Shown here one piece after another: positions 16,411 to 25,162 of a stretch of 64,000 bases of DNA. The position numbers and the translations under genes are program-made. The DNA lies in contig OMUK01000002.1 of the NCBI GenBank assembly GCA_900314215.1, forward strand, positions 1 to 64,000, read 5' to 3'. A model generated the notes under the pieces. That model was not told the origin of the DNA. It did not search any database and saw only the letters and a program-made list of their open reading frames with translations. Origin of the DNA: an uncultured Prevotellaceae bacterium. GTDB lineage: Bacteria > Bacteroidota > Bacteroidia > Bacteroidales > Muribaculaceae. Position 1 is the stretch's first letter. Every line of letters starts with the position of its first letter.

Positions 16411-17133
16411 ATGCAACGATACTGGGTAAATCAAAACGGCATCCAAAGCGGGCCACTCACCATCGACGAGCTTAAAGCAATGACCATCGACGTCAAGAAC
16501 ACCTATGTGTGGCGCAGCGGCATGGCCGACTGGCAGCGCATCGACGAGGTGCCCGAGTTGAGCGACATCGTGGCCGCAGCCCAAGCAGCCGCTACCCCCG
16601 TGCCACCCGAGCCCGAGCAACCTGCCGAAACCCAGGAGCAGCCCGAGCCATCTGAGCCCGAAGCCGAGCAACCCAGCGAGCCCGAGGAACAACCCGAGCA
16701 GGAGCCCGAAGCTGAGCAGCCTGAGCAAGAGCAACCTAGCGAGCCCGAGGAGCAGCCTCATGCAGCCACTCCGCCAGCGCCGCCAGCCGAGCTCAACGAT
16801 GAGCCCGCCCCAGCCTTCCAGCAGCCCGCCTTTCAGCAAGCTCCCACGCCGCCGCAATATGCCAGCGCTCCCATGATGCCCGCCACGCCAGTGCCCGAGT
16901 GCCCGCCCACCAACTTGGTGTGGTCGATCGTGTGCATCGTGCTGTGCTGCTGGATTCCAGCCGTGATAGGTCTCGTATTCAGCATCCAAGTGAAGTCGAA
17001 ATACCGCGAGGGCAACTATGCCCAGGCCAAGAAGTACAGCGACTGGAGTGCCTGGTGCTGCATCATCTCTATCGTTTTAGGCGTCGTTTCCATGCCATTT
17101 GCGCTCTTGGTGCAACTCCTGGCAGTAAACTAA
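16411..17133 (+). CDS. GYF_2 (DUF4339)-CD225/dispanin membrane protein
   Basis: The 240-residue protein has three parts. Residues 1-55 are a GYF_2 domain (RYWVNQNGIQSGPLTIDELK, then WRSGMADWQRIDEVPEL). Residues 60-150 are a low-complexity Pro/Glu/Gln linker built on repeats of EPEEQP type. Residues 165-240 are a CD225/dispanin domain with two hydrophobic segments (NLVWSIVCIVLCCWIPAVIG). GYF domains bind proline-rich peptides, so the domain may bind its own linker or that of relatives. The biological role of bacterial CD225 proteins is unknown. A DUF2752 gene starts one base after its stop. Similar proteins are encoded at 62.1-64 kb. Confidence 0.9.
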   Translation: MQRYWVNQNGIQSGPLTIDELKAMTIDVKNTYVWRSGMADWQRIDEVPELSDIVAAAQAAATPVPPEPEQPAETQEQPEPSEPEAEQPSEPEEQPEQEPEAEQPEQEQPSEPEEQPHAATPPAPPAELNDEPAPAFQQPAFQQAPTPPQYASAPMMPATPVPECPPTNLVWSIVCIVLCCWIPAVIGLVFSIQVKSKYREGNYAQAKKYSDWSAWCCIISIVLGVVSMPFALLVQLLAVN

Positions 17134-17134
17134 G

Positions 17135-17512
17135 ATGAAGCGCAAAATCCTGTATCTCATCATTCTGGCAATCGTGCTGGCATGCGTTGCCGTCATCTAT
17201 TATGCATTCGACCCGTCGAGTTCGGCGCTGTTTCCAAAGTGCCCGTTCCTCATGCTCACCGGCTACAAGTGCCCCGGCTGCGGCAGCCAGCGTGCCATCC
17301 ATGCCCTGCTGAGCGGCGACCTTGCCGCGGCGTGGCACTACAACGCCCTGCTCCTGGTGTCGATTCCCTTTATCATCCTGCTCCTGGCGGGCATGGCCCT
17401 GCGGCGGCGCTACCCCCGATTTGACGCAGCCATCAACTCGGTGGGCGTGGTTTGGACTGTGTTTGTGGTCATCATGGCCTGGTGGCTGTTGCGCAACATC
17501 TTCGGTTGGTAA
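17135..17512 (+). CDS. DUF2752 membrane protein
   Basis: The 125-residue protein has three predicted membrane segments and the DUF2752 signature CPFLMLTGYKCPGCGSQRA, a cysteine pair (CPGC) next to a membrane helix, followed by LLSGDLAAAWHYN. No function is established for the family. It starts one base after the CD225 protein stops and must be cotranscribed with it. CD225-DUF2752 pairing recurs in Bacteroidota, which supports a shared but unknown envelope role. Confidence 0.88.
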   Translation: MKRKILYLIILAIVLACVAVIYYAFDPSSSALFPKCPFLMLTGYKCPGCGSQRAIHALLSGDLAAAWHYNALLLVSIPFIILLLAGMALRRRYPRFDAAINSVGVVWTVFVVIMAWWLLRNIFGW

Positions 17513-17559
17513 GAAGAAAAAATCACTGGGGAGCCGTTGCTTTTTCAACTTTATTTATC

Positions 17560-17567
17560 TATCTTTG
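17560..17567 (+). promoter_or_regulatory. -7 box of the LRR-dockerin gene
   Basis: TATCTTTG, about 43 bases upstream of the ATG at 17610. It confirms that the coding frame, open from 17322, really starts at 17610. Confidence 0.7.
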
Positions 17568-17609
17568 TTCGATATAACTCAAGTCAACCTTCTTTCAATT
17601 TCGGGCAAT

Positions 17610-19241
17610 ATGAAACGATTTTTCTATACGCTATTTTTAGCCATTGGGCTGCTGGCACAATGGGCGCTGCCTGCACAGGGCGCAAGGGAATATTTCACAG
17701 TAAATGAAGTAAGATACAAATATGTCGACTCCACTTCGGTCTTATTTTCGGGATTAACCAAGGAATGGACTTCGTCTTTTATCTGCAATGTGCCATCCAA
17801 CGTGATCTACCAAGGCAAGGTGTATCGTGTGGTGGGCATTCAAAGCAACGCTTTCTATGTGGACCGGCGTAGTCCCACCAAGTACAACGGCTATTACCTG
17901 GAAAAAATCACCATACCGGCGTCGGTAAAGACCATAGGCGACCAGGCGTTTTATGGCTGCCGCCAACTCACGACAGTCGACCTGGGCAACGGGGTGAAAA
18001 GCATTGGCAACCAGGCTTTCTCGGGTTGCGCATCGTTGCAGTCGATCACGATACCCAGCAGTGTGGAGAAAATAGGCGTCATGGCATTTGAGGGCTGCAA
18101 AAGCCTGACCAACATACAGGTCGGGAGCGGCAACACGCACTACCGCAGCATCGACGGCATCCTCTTCAACGCCGCAGGCGACACGCTTGTCGACTATCCT
18201 AGAGGCCTCGTCGCCACCCATGAGCCCGACCTCATTCCGCAAGGCACACGGGCGATAGGCAAAGGCGCCTTTGCCAGCACCGACACGCTGCACCGCATCA
18301 CCATTCCCGCCTCGGTGGCCTGCATCGACTCCAGCGCCTTCCAGGGCTGCTGGCGTCTAACCGACATCGCAGGCGCTTTCAACCCCGAGGTCATAGGCGA
18401 CCAGGCGTTTTTCGGCTGCAGCAGTCTGCGCGCCATGACTGTCAACAGCAAGGTGCGGCACATAGGCACCGCAGCATTCAGCAACTGCTGTCGCATGACA
18501 CAGTTCACCGTCGACCCAGCCAACCGTAGCTACATCACAATTGACTCGGCACTCTTCACGCCCGACACGGCCACCATTGTGGCCTACCCCATGGGACGAG
18601 GCATCGTGCTAGACTCAATATTGTGGGGTGCAAGTTATTATTCCTTGGCCTACAAGTTGCCCGAGGGCACCAAAATCATACCGCCCTACACTTTCTACTA
18701 CGAGGGTCTTAAAGATTCTACTGGAAATATTTTCGATTTTTCCTACGAAGTTTTCGATTTTTCCTACGAAGATATCGTTCTCACACTGCCTGCCAGCATT
18801 GTCTCGATTGGAGATATGGCTTTCTACCGTTACTACCACGCCACTTTTAGTGGTACCAGCATCACTTCTCTCTCAACCACGCCATGCCCGCTGCCCGAAA
18901 ACGCAATGATGAGAGACATCAAGCAATTGGACGCTTACAACATGACCTGGCGCTTCCTCTACGCTAACCTGCTTGTGCCCAAGGGATGCGTCGACACCTA
19001 CAAAGAGACCCTCTACTGGAACTATTTCGACAACATTGCCGAGATTCCATCTGATCCCGAGCCCGAGCCGCTGAAGGGAGACCTCAACGGCGACGGCGTG
19101 ACCAATGTGACCGACGTGGCCTACCTGGTGGGCATGATCATTGGCAACAGCGACCTCGTGACCGCTGGCGACATCAACGGCGACAGCACCATCGACACCA
19201 GCGACGTGACGAGTCTCGTCAACTATATCCTGAAAAAGTAA
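17610..19241 (+). CDS. Secreted BspA-like leucine-rich repeat protein with C-terminal dockerin
   Basis: The 543-residue protein has a signal peptide (MKRFFYTLFLAIGLLAQWAL). BspA-type LRR_5 repeats run from about residue 75 to 300 and resume near 410 (units like ITIPASVKTIGDQAFYGCRQ). A type I dockerin follows at about 485-543 with two Ca-binding loops (GDLNGDGVTNVTDVAYLVG and GDINGDSTIDTSDVTSLVN). LRR_5 proteins are often surface adhesins. The dockerin suggests docking to a cohesin-like partner, but none is visible here. A perfect 21-base tandem duplication inside the gene encodes a doubled FDFSYE(V) segment. Confidence 0.92.
   Translation: MKRFFYTLFLAIGLLAQWALPAQGAREYFTVNEVRYKYVDSTSVLFSGLTKEWTSSFICNVPSNVIYQGKVYRVVGIQSNAFYVDRRSPTKYNGYYLEKITIPASVKTIGDQAFYGCRQLTTVDLGNGVKSIGNQAFSGCASLQSITIPSSVEKIGVMAFEGCKSLTNIQVGSGNTHYRSIDGILFNAAGDTLVDYPRGLVATHEPDLIPQGTRAIGKGAFASTDTLHRITIPASVACIDSSAFQGCWRLTDIAGAFNPEVIGDQAFFGCSSLRAMTVNSKVRHIGTAAFSNCCRMTQFTVDPANRSYITIDSALFTPDTATIVAYPMGRGIVLDSILWGASYYSLAYKLPEGTKIIPPYTFYYEGLKDSTGNIFDFSYEVFDFSYEDIVLTLPASIVSIGDMAFYRYYHATFSGTSITSLSTTPCPLPENAMMRDIKQLDAYNMTWRFLYANLLVPKGCVDTYKETLYWNYFDNIAEIPSDPEPEPLKGDLNGDGVTNVTDVAYLVGMIIGNSDLVTAGDINGDSTIDTSDVTSLVNYILKK
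18730..18771 (+). repeat. Perfect 21-base tandem duplication within the LRR gene
   Basis: Bases 18730-18750 and 18751-18771 are identical and in frame, so the protein carries a doubled seven-residue unit (F-D-F-S-Y-E preceded by I or V). The unit is T-rich, unlike the flanking GC-rich code. Confidence 0.9.
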
Positions 19242-19275
19242 ATTTTTCTAACTGGCAAGATTTTAACAACGATGT

Positions 19276-19301
19276 GATGCCCCTCCTCAACGAGGGGCAT
19301 C
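19276..19301. terminator. Hairpin between convergent LRR and miaB genes
   Basis: GATGCCCCTC and GAGGGGCATC form a perfect ten-base stem with a six-base loop. It lies between two 3' ends. It lacks a T-run, so it may act as a weak terminator or an RNA-stabilising hairpin for both genes. Confidence 0.6.
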
Positions 19302-19306
19302 GCTTG

Positions 19307-20674
19307 CTACACGCGGTGGCCTATGAGCGTGGCGCTGGTGGCGCGCTCTACCACGCAGTGCACCAGGTCGCCCACGTGGGTGTCGCCGGCAGGGAACACC
19401 ACCACCTTGTCTTGCGGCGTGCGGCCATACATGTCGTCGTGGCTGCGCTTGCTGTAGCCCTCGACCAGCACTTCTACGGTCTTGCCCACATCGCGCCGGT
19501 TGCTGCACTGCGAAAGCTCGTTTTGCAGGGCAATCATGCGATTGAGGCGGTCGATTTTCACAGGCTCGGGCACATTGTCGGGCAAATGCTTGGCGGCAAA
19601 GGTGCCGGGGCGCTCGCTATACTTGAACATGAAGGCCGAGTCGTAGCCCACCTCGCGCATCAGGCTCAAGGTCTCTTGGAAGTCCTCCTCGGTCTCGTCG
19701 TGGAAGCCGGTGAACATGTCGCTCGAGATGGCACAGTCGGGCATGGCCTCGCGTATCTTCTTGATGCGGTCGAGATACCACTCGCGGGTGTACTTGCGGT
19801 TCATGAGCTTCAATATCTTGTTGCTGCCGCTCTGCACCGGCAGGTGGATGTGGTTGCATATATTGTCGTGGCTGGCCATGGCGGCGATGATGGCGTCGCT
19901 CAAGTCCTCGGGGTTGCTGGTGGTGAAGCGCACGCGCATCCCGGGGGCAGCCTCGGCCACAATGCTCAGCAGCTGGGCGAAGTCTACTGGCTCGCCGCCA
20001 TCCTGGGGCTTGTAGCAGTAGGAGTTCACATTCTGGCCCAGCAGGGTCACTTCCTTGAAGCCCTTGGCTTGCAAGTCGTGGAGCTCGTTGAGTATGCTCT
20101 GTGGCTCGCGGCTGCGCTCGCGGCCACGGGTGTAGGGCACGATGCAATAGGTGCAGAAGTTGTTGCAACCGCGCATGATTGAGATGAAGCCGCTCACCTT
20201 GTTGCTGCCCACGCGGGTGGGTATCACATCGCGATAGGTCTCGGTGGTAGAGAGCTCGGTGTCGATGGCCTTGTGGCCCGTCTCGGCGCTGGCAGTGAGG
20301 TGAGGCAACTGCAAGTAGGCATCGGGGCCGGCAACGATGTCGACGTCGTATTTTGTGATGAGCACTTCCTTCAGTCGCTCGGCCATGCAGCCTATCACGC
20401 CCACGAGCAAGCGGCGCTGGCGCTGGCGGCGCAGGGCGTTGAGCTGGTTGAGGCGGGCAAAGATGCGTTGCTCGGCATTGTCGCGCACCGAGCAGGTGTT
20501 GATAAAGATGGCGTCGGCCTCGTCGAGGCTCTTGGTCGTGTCGTAGCCAGCCATTTTCATCACCGAGGCCACCACCTCGCTGTCGGCCACATTCATCTGG
20601 CAGCCATAGGTTTCCAGATACAATTTCTTGGAGAACTCCCCTCCCCCTCTGTCGTAACTCAACTTCAAGTCCAT
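19307..20674 (-). CDS. miaB: tRNA i6A37 methylthiotransferase MiaB
   Basis: The 455-residue radical SAM enzyme converts i6A37 to ms2i6A37 in tRNAs reading codons that begin with U. It has the UPF0004 N-terminus (LYLETYGCQMNVADSEVV), the cluster motif GCNNFCTYC at C170, C174 and C177 followed by PYTRGRERSR, and a C-terminal TRAM domain (about 385-455). The YGCQMN signature distinguishes it from mtaB at 5.2 kb. The gene is single, with its own promoter at 20721-20728, and converges on the LRR gene. Confidence 0.95.
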   Translation of the reverse strand: MDLKLSYDRGGGEFSKKLYLETYGCQMNVADSEVVASVMKMAGYDTTKSLDEADAIFINTCSVRDNAEQRIFARLNQLNALRRQRQRRLLVGVIGCMAERLKEVLITKYDVDIVAGPDAYLQLPHLTASAETGHKAIDTELSTTETYRDVIPTRVGSNKVSGFISIMRGCNNFCTYCIVPYTRGRERSREPQSILNELHDLQAKGFKEVTLLGQNVNSYCYKPQDGGEPVDFAQLLSIVAEAAPGMRVRFTTSNPEDLSDAIIAAMASHDNICNHIHLPVQSGSNKILKLMNRKYTREWYLDRIKKIREAMPDCAISSDMFTGFHDETEEDFQETLSLMREVGYDSAFMFKYSERPGTFAAKHLPDNVPEPVKIDRLNRMIALQNELSQCSNRRDVGKTVEVLVEGYSKRSHDDMYGRTPQDKVVVFPAGDTHVGDLVHCVVERATSATLIGHRV

Positions 20675-20720
20675 ATTGCGTGCTAAAAAAATAGATATAC
20701 GTTTTTTGATTTTGCGGGTG

Positions 20721-20728
20721 CAAAGTTA
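20721..20728 (-). promoter_or_regulatory. -7 box of miaB
   Basis: TAACTTTG on the minus strand, about 47 bases upstream of the miaB ATG. Confidence 0.65.
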
Positions 20729-20842
20729 CTGCAAGTCGAGCGCAAAACCAAATTATTCTCACCACATCGGCAGTATCGAAGATTGCGTGTAGAGCGTGAA
20801 ATAAAATTGTGGTGATTGTTTTGCATTTAAGTGCATTTCTTT

Positions 20843-20850
20843 TAACTTTG
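20843..20850 (+). promoter_or_regulatory. -7 box of the M48 peptidase gene
   Basis: TAACTTTG followed by GCAC, about 34 bases before the ATG at 20884. It is divergent from the miaB promoter. Confidence 0.7.
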
Positions 20851-20883
20851 CACTCAGAGGCAATCATTTAACAATAGCACATA

Positions 20884-21885
20884 ATGAAAAAAACCACCAT
20901 TTTCCTTGCCCTGTTAACCGCATTGATGCTCACCACTGTGGGGTGCGGTTCGGGCTCGGGCACCTCGCAAAGCGATGAGAGCGAATACAGTGAAGAAGCG
21001 TCGGCCAGCGGCGAGGAAAGCGACAGCTACGGCTGGCCCGACGAGGAAGAGGAAACCAGCGCCGCCGAAGAGCAATCGACGGCCGACGCCGAAAGCGAAG
21101 AAAGCACCGACGACGACGTCGACCTCTCCCTCACGCAGCGCAGCCGCAGCGAGGAGCGCCAGCTCCTGAGGGAAGTGGCACGCAAAATCACCAATGCCGC
21201 CGACCAGTACCTCAAGACTGCCACGGGCAAGAGCGCCTCGCGATACAACTGGACTTTCACCCTAGAGAAAAGCGACGAGATAAACGCCTATTGCACGCCC
21301 GACGGCAACGTGGTGGTATACACCGGCCTCATGCCGCTATGCTCCAATGCCGACCAGCTGGCCGCCGTCGTGGGCCACGAGGTGGCTCACGTGATCATGG
21401 AGCATGCCTATAAATCCAACGAGAAAGCCGTGCTGGCCTCGATTGGCGCGATTGCTGTTGACCTGATAGGGGGCTCCACGGCCGCCAATGTTGCCTACAA
21501 CGTGGGCGTGAACTATGGCGTGTTGCTGCCGGCCGAGCGCAAGCAGGAAAGCGAGGCCGACGTGATAGGCCTCATCTTGAGCACCGTGGCTGGCTACGAC
21601 CCCAACGAGGCCGTGCCCTTCTGGAAGAAAATGCAGGCTCAAAGCCAGGTCCACGTCCCGGCCCTCTTGAGCGACCACCCAAGCGACAAGAAGCGCATTG
21701 AGACCATAGAGCGGGTAATTCCCGAAATAGAGGCCAACTATGGCAACGGCATGCCCGACAAGATTGTGCCCATCAGTACCAAGAAGAAAAACGCCACCTA
21801 TCAGAAAGTCAAGGCCAAAGCCAAAGAAAAATACCACGAGTACAAAGACAAACTCAAGAGCAAGCTCAGCAACTGGCTGAACTAG
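20884..21885 (+). CDS. M48 family metallopeptidase, lipoprotein
   Basis: The 333-residue protein has a lipoprotein signal ending in TTVGC, so it should be anchored to a membrane by Cys21. Residues 22-85 form an acidic, Ser/Glu/Asp-rich linker. The M48 domain follows, with the zinc motif HEVAH (H165, E166, H169) and a later ESEAD that supplies the third ligand. The C-terminus is lysine-rich. The architecture resembles LoiP/BepA-type periplasmic proteases, which clear misfolded envelope proteins. It is a single-gene unit; its stop lies 19 bases from the convergent end of trpA. Confidence 0.92.
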   Translation: MKKTTIFLALLTALMLTTVGCGSGSGTSQSDESEYSEEASASGEESDSYGWPDEEEETSAAEEQSTADAESEESTDDDVDLSLTQRSRSEERQLLREVARKITNAADQYLKTATGKSASRYNWTFTLEKSDEINAYCTPDGNVVVYTGLMPLCSNADQLAAVVGHEVAHVIMEHAYKSNEKAVLASIGAIAVDLIGGSTAANVAYNVGVNYGVLLPAERKQESEADVIGLILSTVAGYDPNEAVPFWKKMQAQSQVHVPALLSDHPSDKKRIETIERVIPEIEANYGNGMPDKIVPISTKKKNATYQKVKAKAKEKYHEYKDKLKSKLSNWLN

Positions 21886-21904
21886 TGGCCGCTGTGCGTC
21901 ATAG

Positions 21905-22681
21905 CTACGACTGCAGGGCGGCCATGAGCTGGTCGAGGGCCTGATCGGGGTCGGCAGTGGCGTCGAGCAGCGACACAAACTTGCTGCCTATGATAGCGCC
22001 GGCGGCATTGGCTTGGGCGCTCTCGAGGGTCTGCTTGTTGCTGATGCCAAAGCCTATCATGCGCGGGTTGTGCAGCTGCATGGCGTTGATGCGCTCAAAA
22101 TAGGCACGCTTGGCCTCGTCGAAGCTCTTCTGCGCACCGGTGATCGAGGCCGACGACACCATGTAGATAAAGCCATCGGTGTGCTCGTCGATAAAACGGA
22201 TGCGCTCCTCGCTGGTCTCGGGGGTGATGAGCATGATCACGCGCACGTCGTAGCGGTCGGCAATGGGCTTCACCGTCTCCAAGTAGTCCTTAAAGGGCAA
22301 GTCGGGCAGGATGGTGCCGCTCACGCCGCACTCCACGCAGCTCTTGAAGTAGCGCTCCAGCCCATATTGCATGGCCACATTCAGGTAGCCCATGAGCACG
22401 AGGGGAATGTGCACATCATCCTTAATGGCCTTGAGTTGCTCAAAGATGTGGCTCAGCGTCTGCCCGTTGCGCAAGGCGCGGGTGGCGGCGCTCTGTATCA
22501 CGGGGCCGTCGGCCATGGGGTCGCTGAAGGGGATGCCCACTTCAATCATGGCTATGCCACGCCGCTGCATGGCAAGTATCACGCTGGCCGTGCTCTCGAG
22601 TGTGGGAGCGCCGGCACAGAAGTAGAGCGACAGCAATTTCTTGTCGCCTCGGTTTGCAAATAACTCATTTATACGGTTCAT
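21905..22681 (-). CDS. trpA: Tryptophan synthase alpha subunit
   Basis: This 258-residue TIM barrel cleaves indole-3-glycerol phosphate to indole and glyceraldehyde 3-phosphate and passes indole to TrpB. It has AMIEVGIPFSDPMADGPVIQ, holding the catalytic Glu and Asp, and later VSSASITGA and GFGISNK. The length is normal. It is the last gene of the trp operon, 13 bases after trpF, and ends 19 bases from the convergent M48 gene with no obvious terminator between. Confidence 0.96.
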   Translation of the reverse strand: MNRINELFANRGDKKLLSLYFCAGAPTLESTASVILAMQRRGIAMIEVGIPFSDPMADGPVIQSAATRALRNGQTLSHIFEQLKAIKDDVHIPLVLMGYLNVAMQYGLERYFKSCVECGVSGTILPDLPFKDYLETVKPIADRYDVRVIMLITPETSEERIRFIDEHTDGFIYMVSSASITGAQKSFDEAKRAYFERINAMQLHNPRMIGFGISNKQTLESAQANAAGAIIGSKFVSLLDATADPDQALDQLMAALQS

Positions 22682-22694
22682 ATCTCTTTCTCTC

Positions 22695-23318
22695 TTATTT
22701 CTTGTTTCTAATTTCGTTGATAAATCTCTTGAGCAGCGCCACGTCTTTCAAGCCAGGGACCACCTCGAAGCGGGAGTTGAGGTCGATGCCCACGCAGCAC
22801 GGGTGGTGAAAGGCACGCACACGATCCACGTCGCCGGGGCCAATGCCGCCGCTCAGCAGGAAGGGGGTGACGCCCTGGTACTGGTTGAGCACGGTCCAGT
22901 CAAACTTCACACCGCTGCCACCCTTGCCGGGGCACTTGGTGTCGAAGAGCAGGCAGTCGGCCTTGCCCTCATAGGGCTTGCAGCGCATCACGTCGCCGGG
23001 CTCCTTGACACTGATGGCCTTGATCACCCGCACCCGCGGGACAAGGCGCTTGACCTCGTCGATGTCGCTGGCAGGCTCGCCGCCGTGCAGCTGCACCACA
23101 TCGAGCCCGCACTCGCGGGCAATGCGGGCCACCGTGGCCGGTTGCTCATCGACAAAGACGCCCACTGCCTCGACGCCACCCTGCGGCAGGGGCACCGGGC
23201 TCGTCACGCACCGGGGCGACTTGCCATAGAAGATGAAACCCATCATGTCGATACCCAGAGCTGCCACTTGCGCCACATTGGCGGGGTCGCGCATTCCACA
23301 CACTTTAATCTTCATCAT
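22695..23318 (-). CDS. trpF: Phosphoribosylanthranilate isomerase
   Basis: The 207-residue TIM barrel isomerises N-(5-phosphoribosyl)anthranilate. The catalytic Cys lies in KVCGMRD, and DVVQLHGGE and LLSGGIGPGDV are typical. The frame is open far upstream through trpC, but the start is the ATG at 23318, which overlaps the trpC stop as ATGA. This four-base overlap implies coupled translation. A second ATG follows directly at 23315. Confidence 0.95.
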   Translation of the reverse strand: MMKIKVCGMRDPANVAQVAALGIDMMGFIFYGKSPRCVTSPVPLPQGGVEAVGVFVDEQPATVARIARECGLDVVQLHGGEPASDIDEVKRLVPRVRVIKAISVKEPGDVMRCKPYEGKADCLLFDTKCPGKGGSGVKFDWTVLNQYQGVTPFLLSGGIGPGDVDRVRAFHHPCCVGIDLNSRFEVVPGLKDVALLKRFINEIRNKK

Positions 23319-24103
23319 AACGCCTCGATAAATTCTCTTAATGCCACACCTGGATTGTCGCGGCTCATAAACCGCTCGCCTATCAAGAAGCCACAGTAGC
23401 CCGCATCGCACAGCTGGCGCACCACAGCAGGGTCGCTTATGCCGCTCTCGCTCACCTTCACCGCCTCGCGGGGCAGTCGCTCGGCCATCGCAAAGCTGTT
23501 GTGCACATCGGTCACAAAGGTGCCCAGGTTGCGGTTGTTGATGCCGCACATGTCGGGCTCGAGGGCGGCATAGTCCAGGTCGCGCTCGCCGTGCATCTCG
23601 AGCAGCACCTCGAGGCCCAGCTCGTGGGACTTGCCCAGCAGCGTGCGGCACTCGTCGAGGCTCAGGTCGGCGGCAATGAGCAGCACGGCCGAGGCCCCGC
23701 ACAGACGTGCCTGATAGAGCTGGTACTCGTCGATCACAAAATTCTTGTAAAGAATGGGCAACTTCACGCCCAGCTGGTGCGTGCGCACGACGAAGTCGTC
23801 GTTGCCGCCGAAGTACTTCTCATCGGTGAGGATGCTCAATGCCGCAGCGCCATATCGCTCGTAGAGGGGCGTCACCTGCTCGGGCTGGGCGTCGGCGTGT
23901 ATCCAGCCTCGCGAAGGGCTCTTGCGCTTAAACTCGGCGATGATGCCGCTGCGCGACTCGCGCAGCGCCTGCCGCATCGAGGGCACCGGCGTGGCCAGCA
24001 AGGGCTCTACCCTGCCGGCAAGCTCGCCCAGGGGTGTCGCCGCCTTGAGGGCAGCCACCTCCAGGCGCTTGTGCGCCACAATTTCTTCAAGAACGTCTTT
24101 CAT
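23315..24103 (-). CDS. trpC: Indole-3-glycerol phosphate synthase
   Basis: The 262-residue TIM barrel closes the indole ring in tryptophan synthesis. IIAEFKRKSPSRGWI carries the phosphate- and catalytic-lysine motif; ALSILTDEKYFGG and the CGINNRNLGTF segment also match. I use ATG 24103 (MKDVLEEI) rather than the longer open frame. It lies 22 bases after trpD and overlaps trpF by four bases. Confidence 0.95.
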   Translation of the reverse strand: MKDVLEEIVAHKRLEVAALKAATPLGELAGRVEPLLATPVPSMRQALRESRSGIIAEFKRKSPSRGWIHADAQPEQVTPLYERYGAAALSILTDEKYFGGNDDFVVRTHQLGVKLPILYKNFVIDEYQLYQARLCGASAVLLIAADLSLDECRTLLGKSHELGLEVLLEMHGERDLDYAALEPDMCGINNRNLGTFVTDVHNSFAMAERLPREAVKVSESGISDPAVVRQLCDAGYCGFLIGERFMSRDNPGVALREFIEAL

Positions 24104-24125
24104 AAGCTTTTTTCTCCCCCTGGAA

Positions 24126-25127
24126 TCACGAGTTGAGTTCCACAAATTTCTTCAGCACCTGGTAGGCCTTGCCGCTCTCGAGGCTCTCGCGGGCGATGGC
24201 CACGGTGTCGGCAATGCTCATGTGGGGCTCTATCACGCCTATGGCATAGGCGGCATTGGCGAGCACCACATTCTTCTGGTCCTCATTGGCAGTGCCTCGC
24301 AACACGCTGTCGAAGATTTTCACAGCGTCGCGCTTGCTGTTGCCGCCGCGCAGGTTCACAGGATTGGCCACGTGCATGCCCAAGTCGGCCGGGGTGTAGA
24401 GGCGCTCCACATCGTTGGTAGTGACCTTGAAGTCGCCGGTGAGCGAGATTTCGTCGTAGCCGTCGATGCTGTTGACGATGCCGTAGTTGATGCCAATCTT
24501 CTTGTAGACGCTGCTGTAGAGCCGCATCTGGTCGAGGTTGGCAACGCCCAGCAGCTGATACTTGGGCTGCGAGGGGTTGACGAGGGGACCCAGCAGATTG
24601 AAGATGGTGGGGAACTGCAACGCCTTGCGGATGGGGGCCACAAACTTCATGGCGCGGGCAAAGAGCTGGGCGTGCAGGTAGACGAAGCCGCACTCGTCGA
24701 TCGAGTGGTTGAGCCGGTCGAGGTCGGCCGTGAACTTCACGCCATGGCCCTCGATCACGTCGCTGGCGCCGCTCACCGAGGTGGCTGCGTAGTTGCCGTG
24801 CTTGGCCACCTTGTAGCCTGCGCCTGCAATCACAAAGCAGGCACAGGTAGAGATGTTGAAGGTGTTCTTCTGGTCGCCGCCAGTGCCCACCACGTCGATG
24901 TAGTTGCCCGCGTTGAGCCGGGCTGGCACGCCAGTCTCGAGTATGCCCTCGCGGAAGCCCACAATCTCGTCGACCGTGGCGCCGCGCATCTGTATGGCCG
25001 TGAGGATGGCGCCTATCTGCATGTCGGGAATCGACTGCTTGGTGATTTCCACCACAATGTCGTGAGCCTCCTGGCTCGAGAGTGTATCACCGGCGATGAG
25101 CCGTTGCAAAGTGTCTTTGGTGTTCAT
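24126..25127 (-). CDS. trpD: Anthranilate phosphoribosyltransferase
   Basis: The 333-residue enzyme joins anthranilate to PRPP. It shows the VVGTGGDQKNTFNIST phosphate-binding loop, the KHGNYAATSVSGASDV motif and HARLFA-like FLHAQLFARAMK, all at usual spacing. The ATG at 25127 (MNTKDTLQ) is used; the frame is open into trpG but that extension has no family similarity. It is 35 bases downstream of trpG and 22 upstream of trpC. Confidence 0.95.
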   Translation of the reverse strand: MNTKDTLQRLIAGDTLSSQEAHDIVVEITKQSIPDMQIGAILTAIQMRGATVDEIVGFREGILETGVPARLNAGNYIDVVGTGGDQKNTFNISTCACFVIAGAGYKVAKHGNYAATSVSGASDVIEGHGVKFTADLDRLNHSIDECGFVYLHAQLFARAMKFVAPIRKALQFPTIFNLLGPLVNPSQPKYQLLGVANLDQMRLYSSVYKKIGINYGIVNSIDGYDEISLTGDFKVTTNDVERLYTPADLGMHVANPVNLRGGNSKRDAVKIFDSVLRGTANEDQKNVVLANAAYAIGVIEPHMSIADTVAIARESLESGKAYQVLKKFVELNS

Positions 25128-25162
25128 ATCGTGTTGTGTTTTAATGTTTTGACAAAAAAAAA

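Noticed and set aside
17322..17609. An N-terminal extension of the LRR-dockerin protein
   Set aside because: The stretch overlaps the DUF2752 gene and contains the promoter at 17560-17567; the signal peptide begins at 17610.
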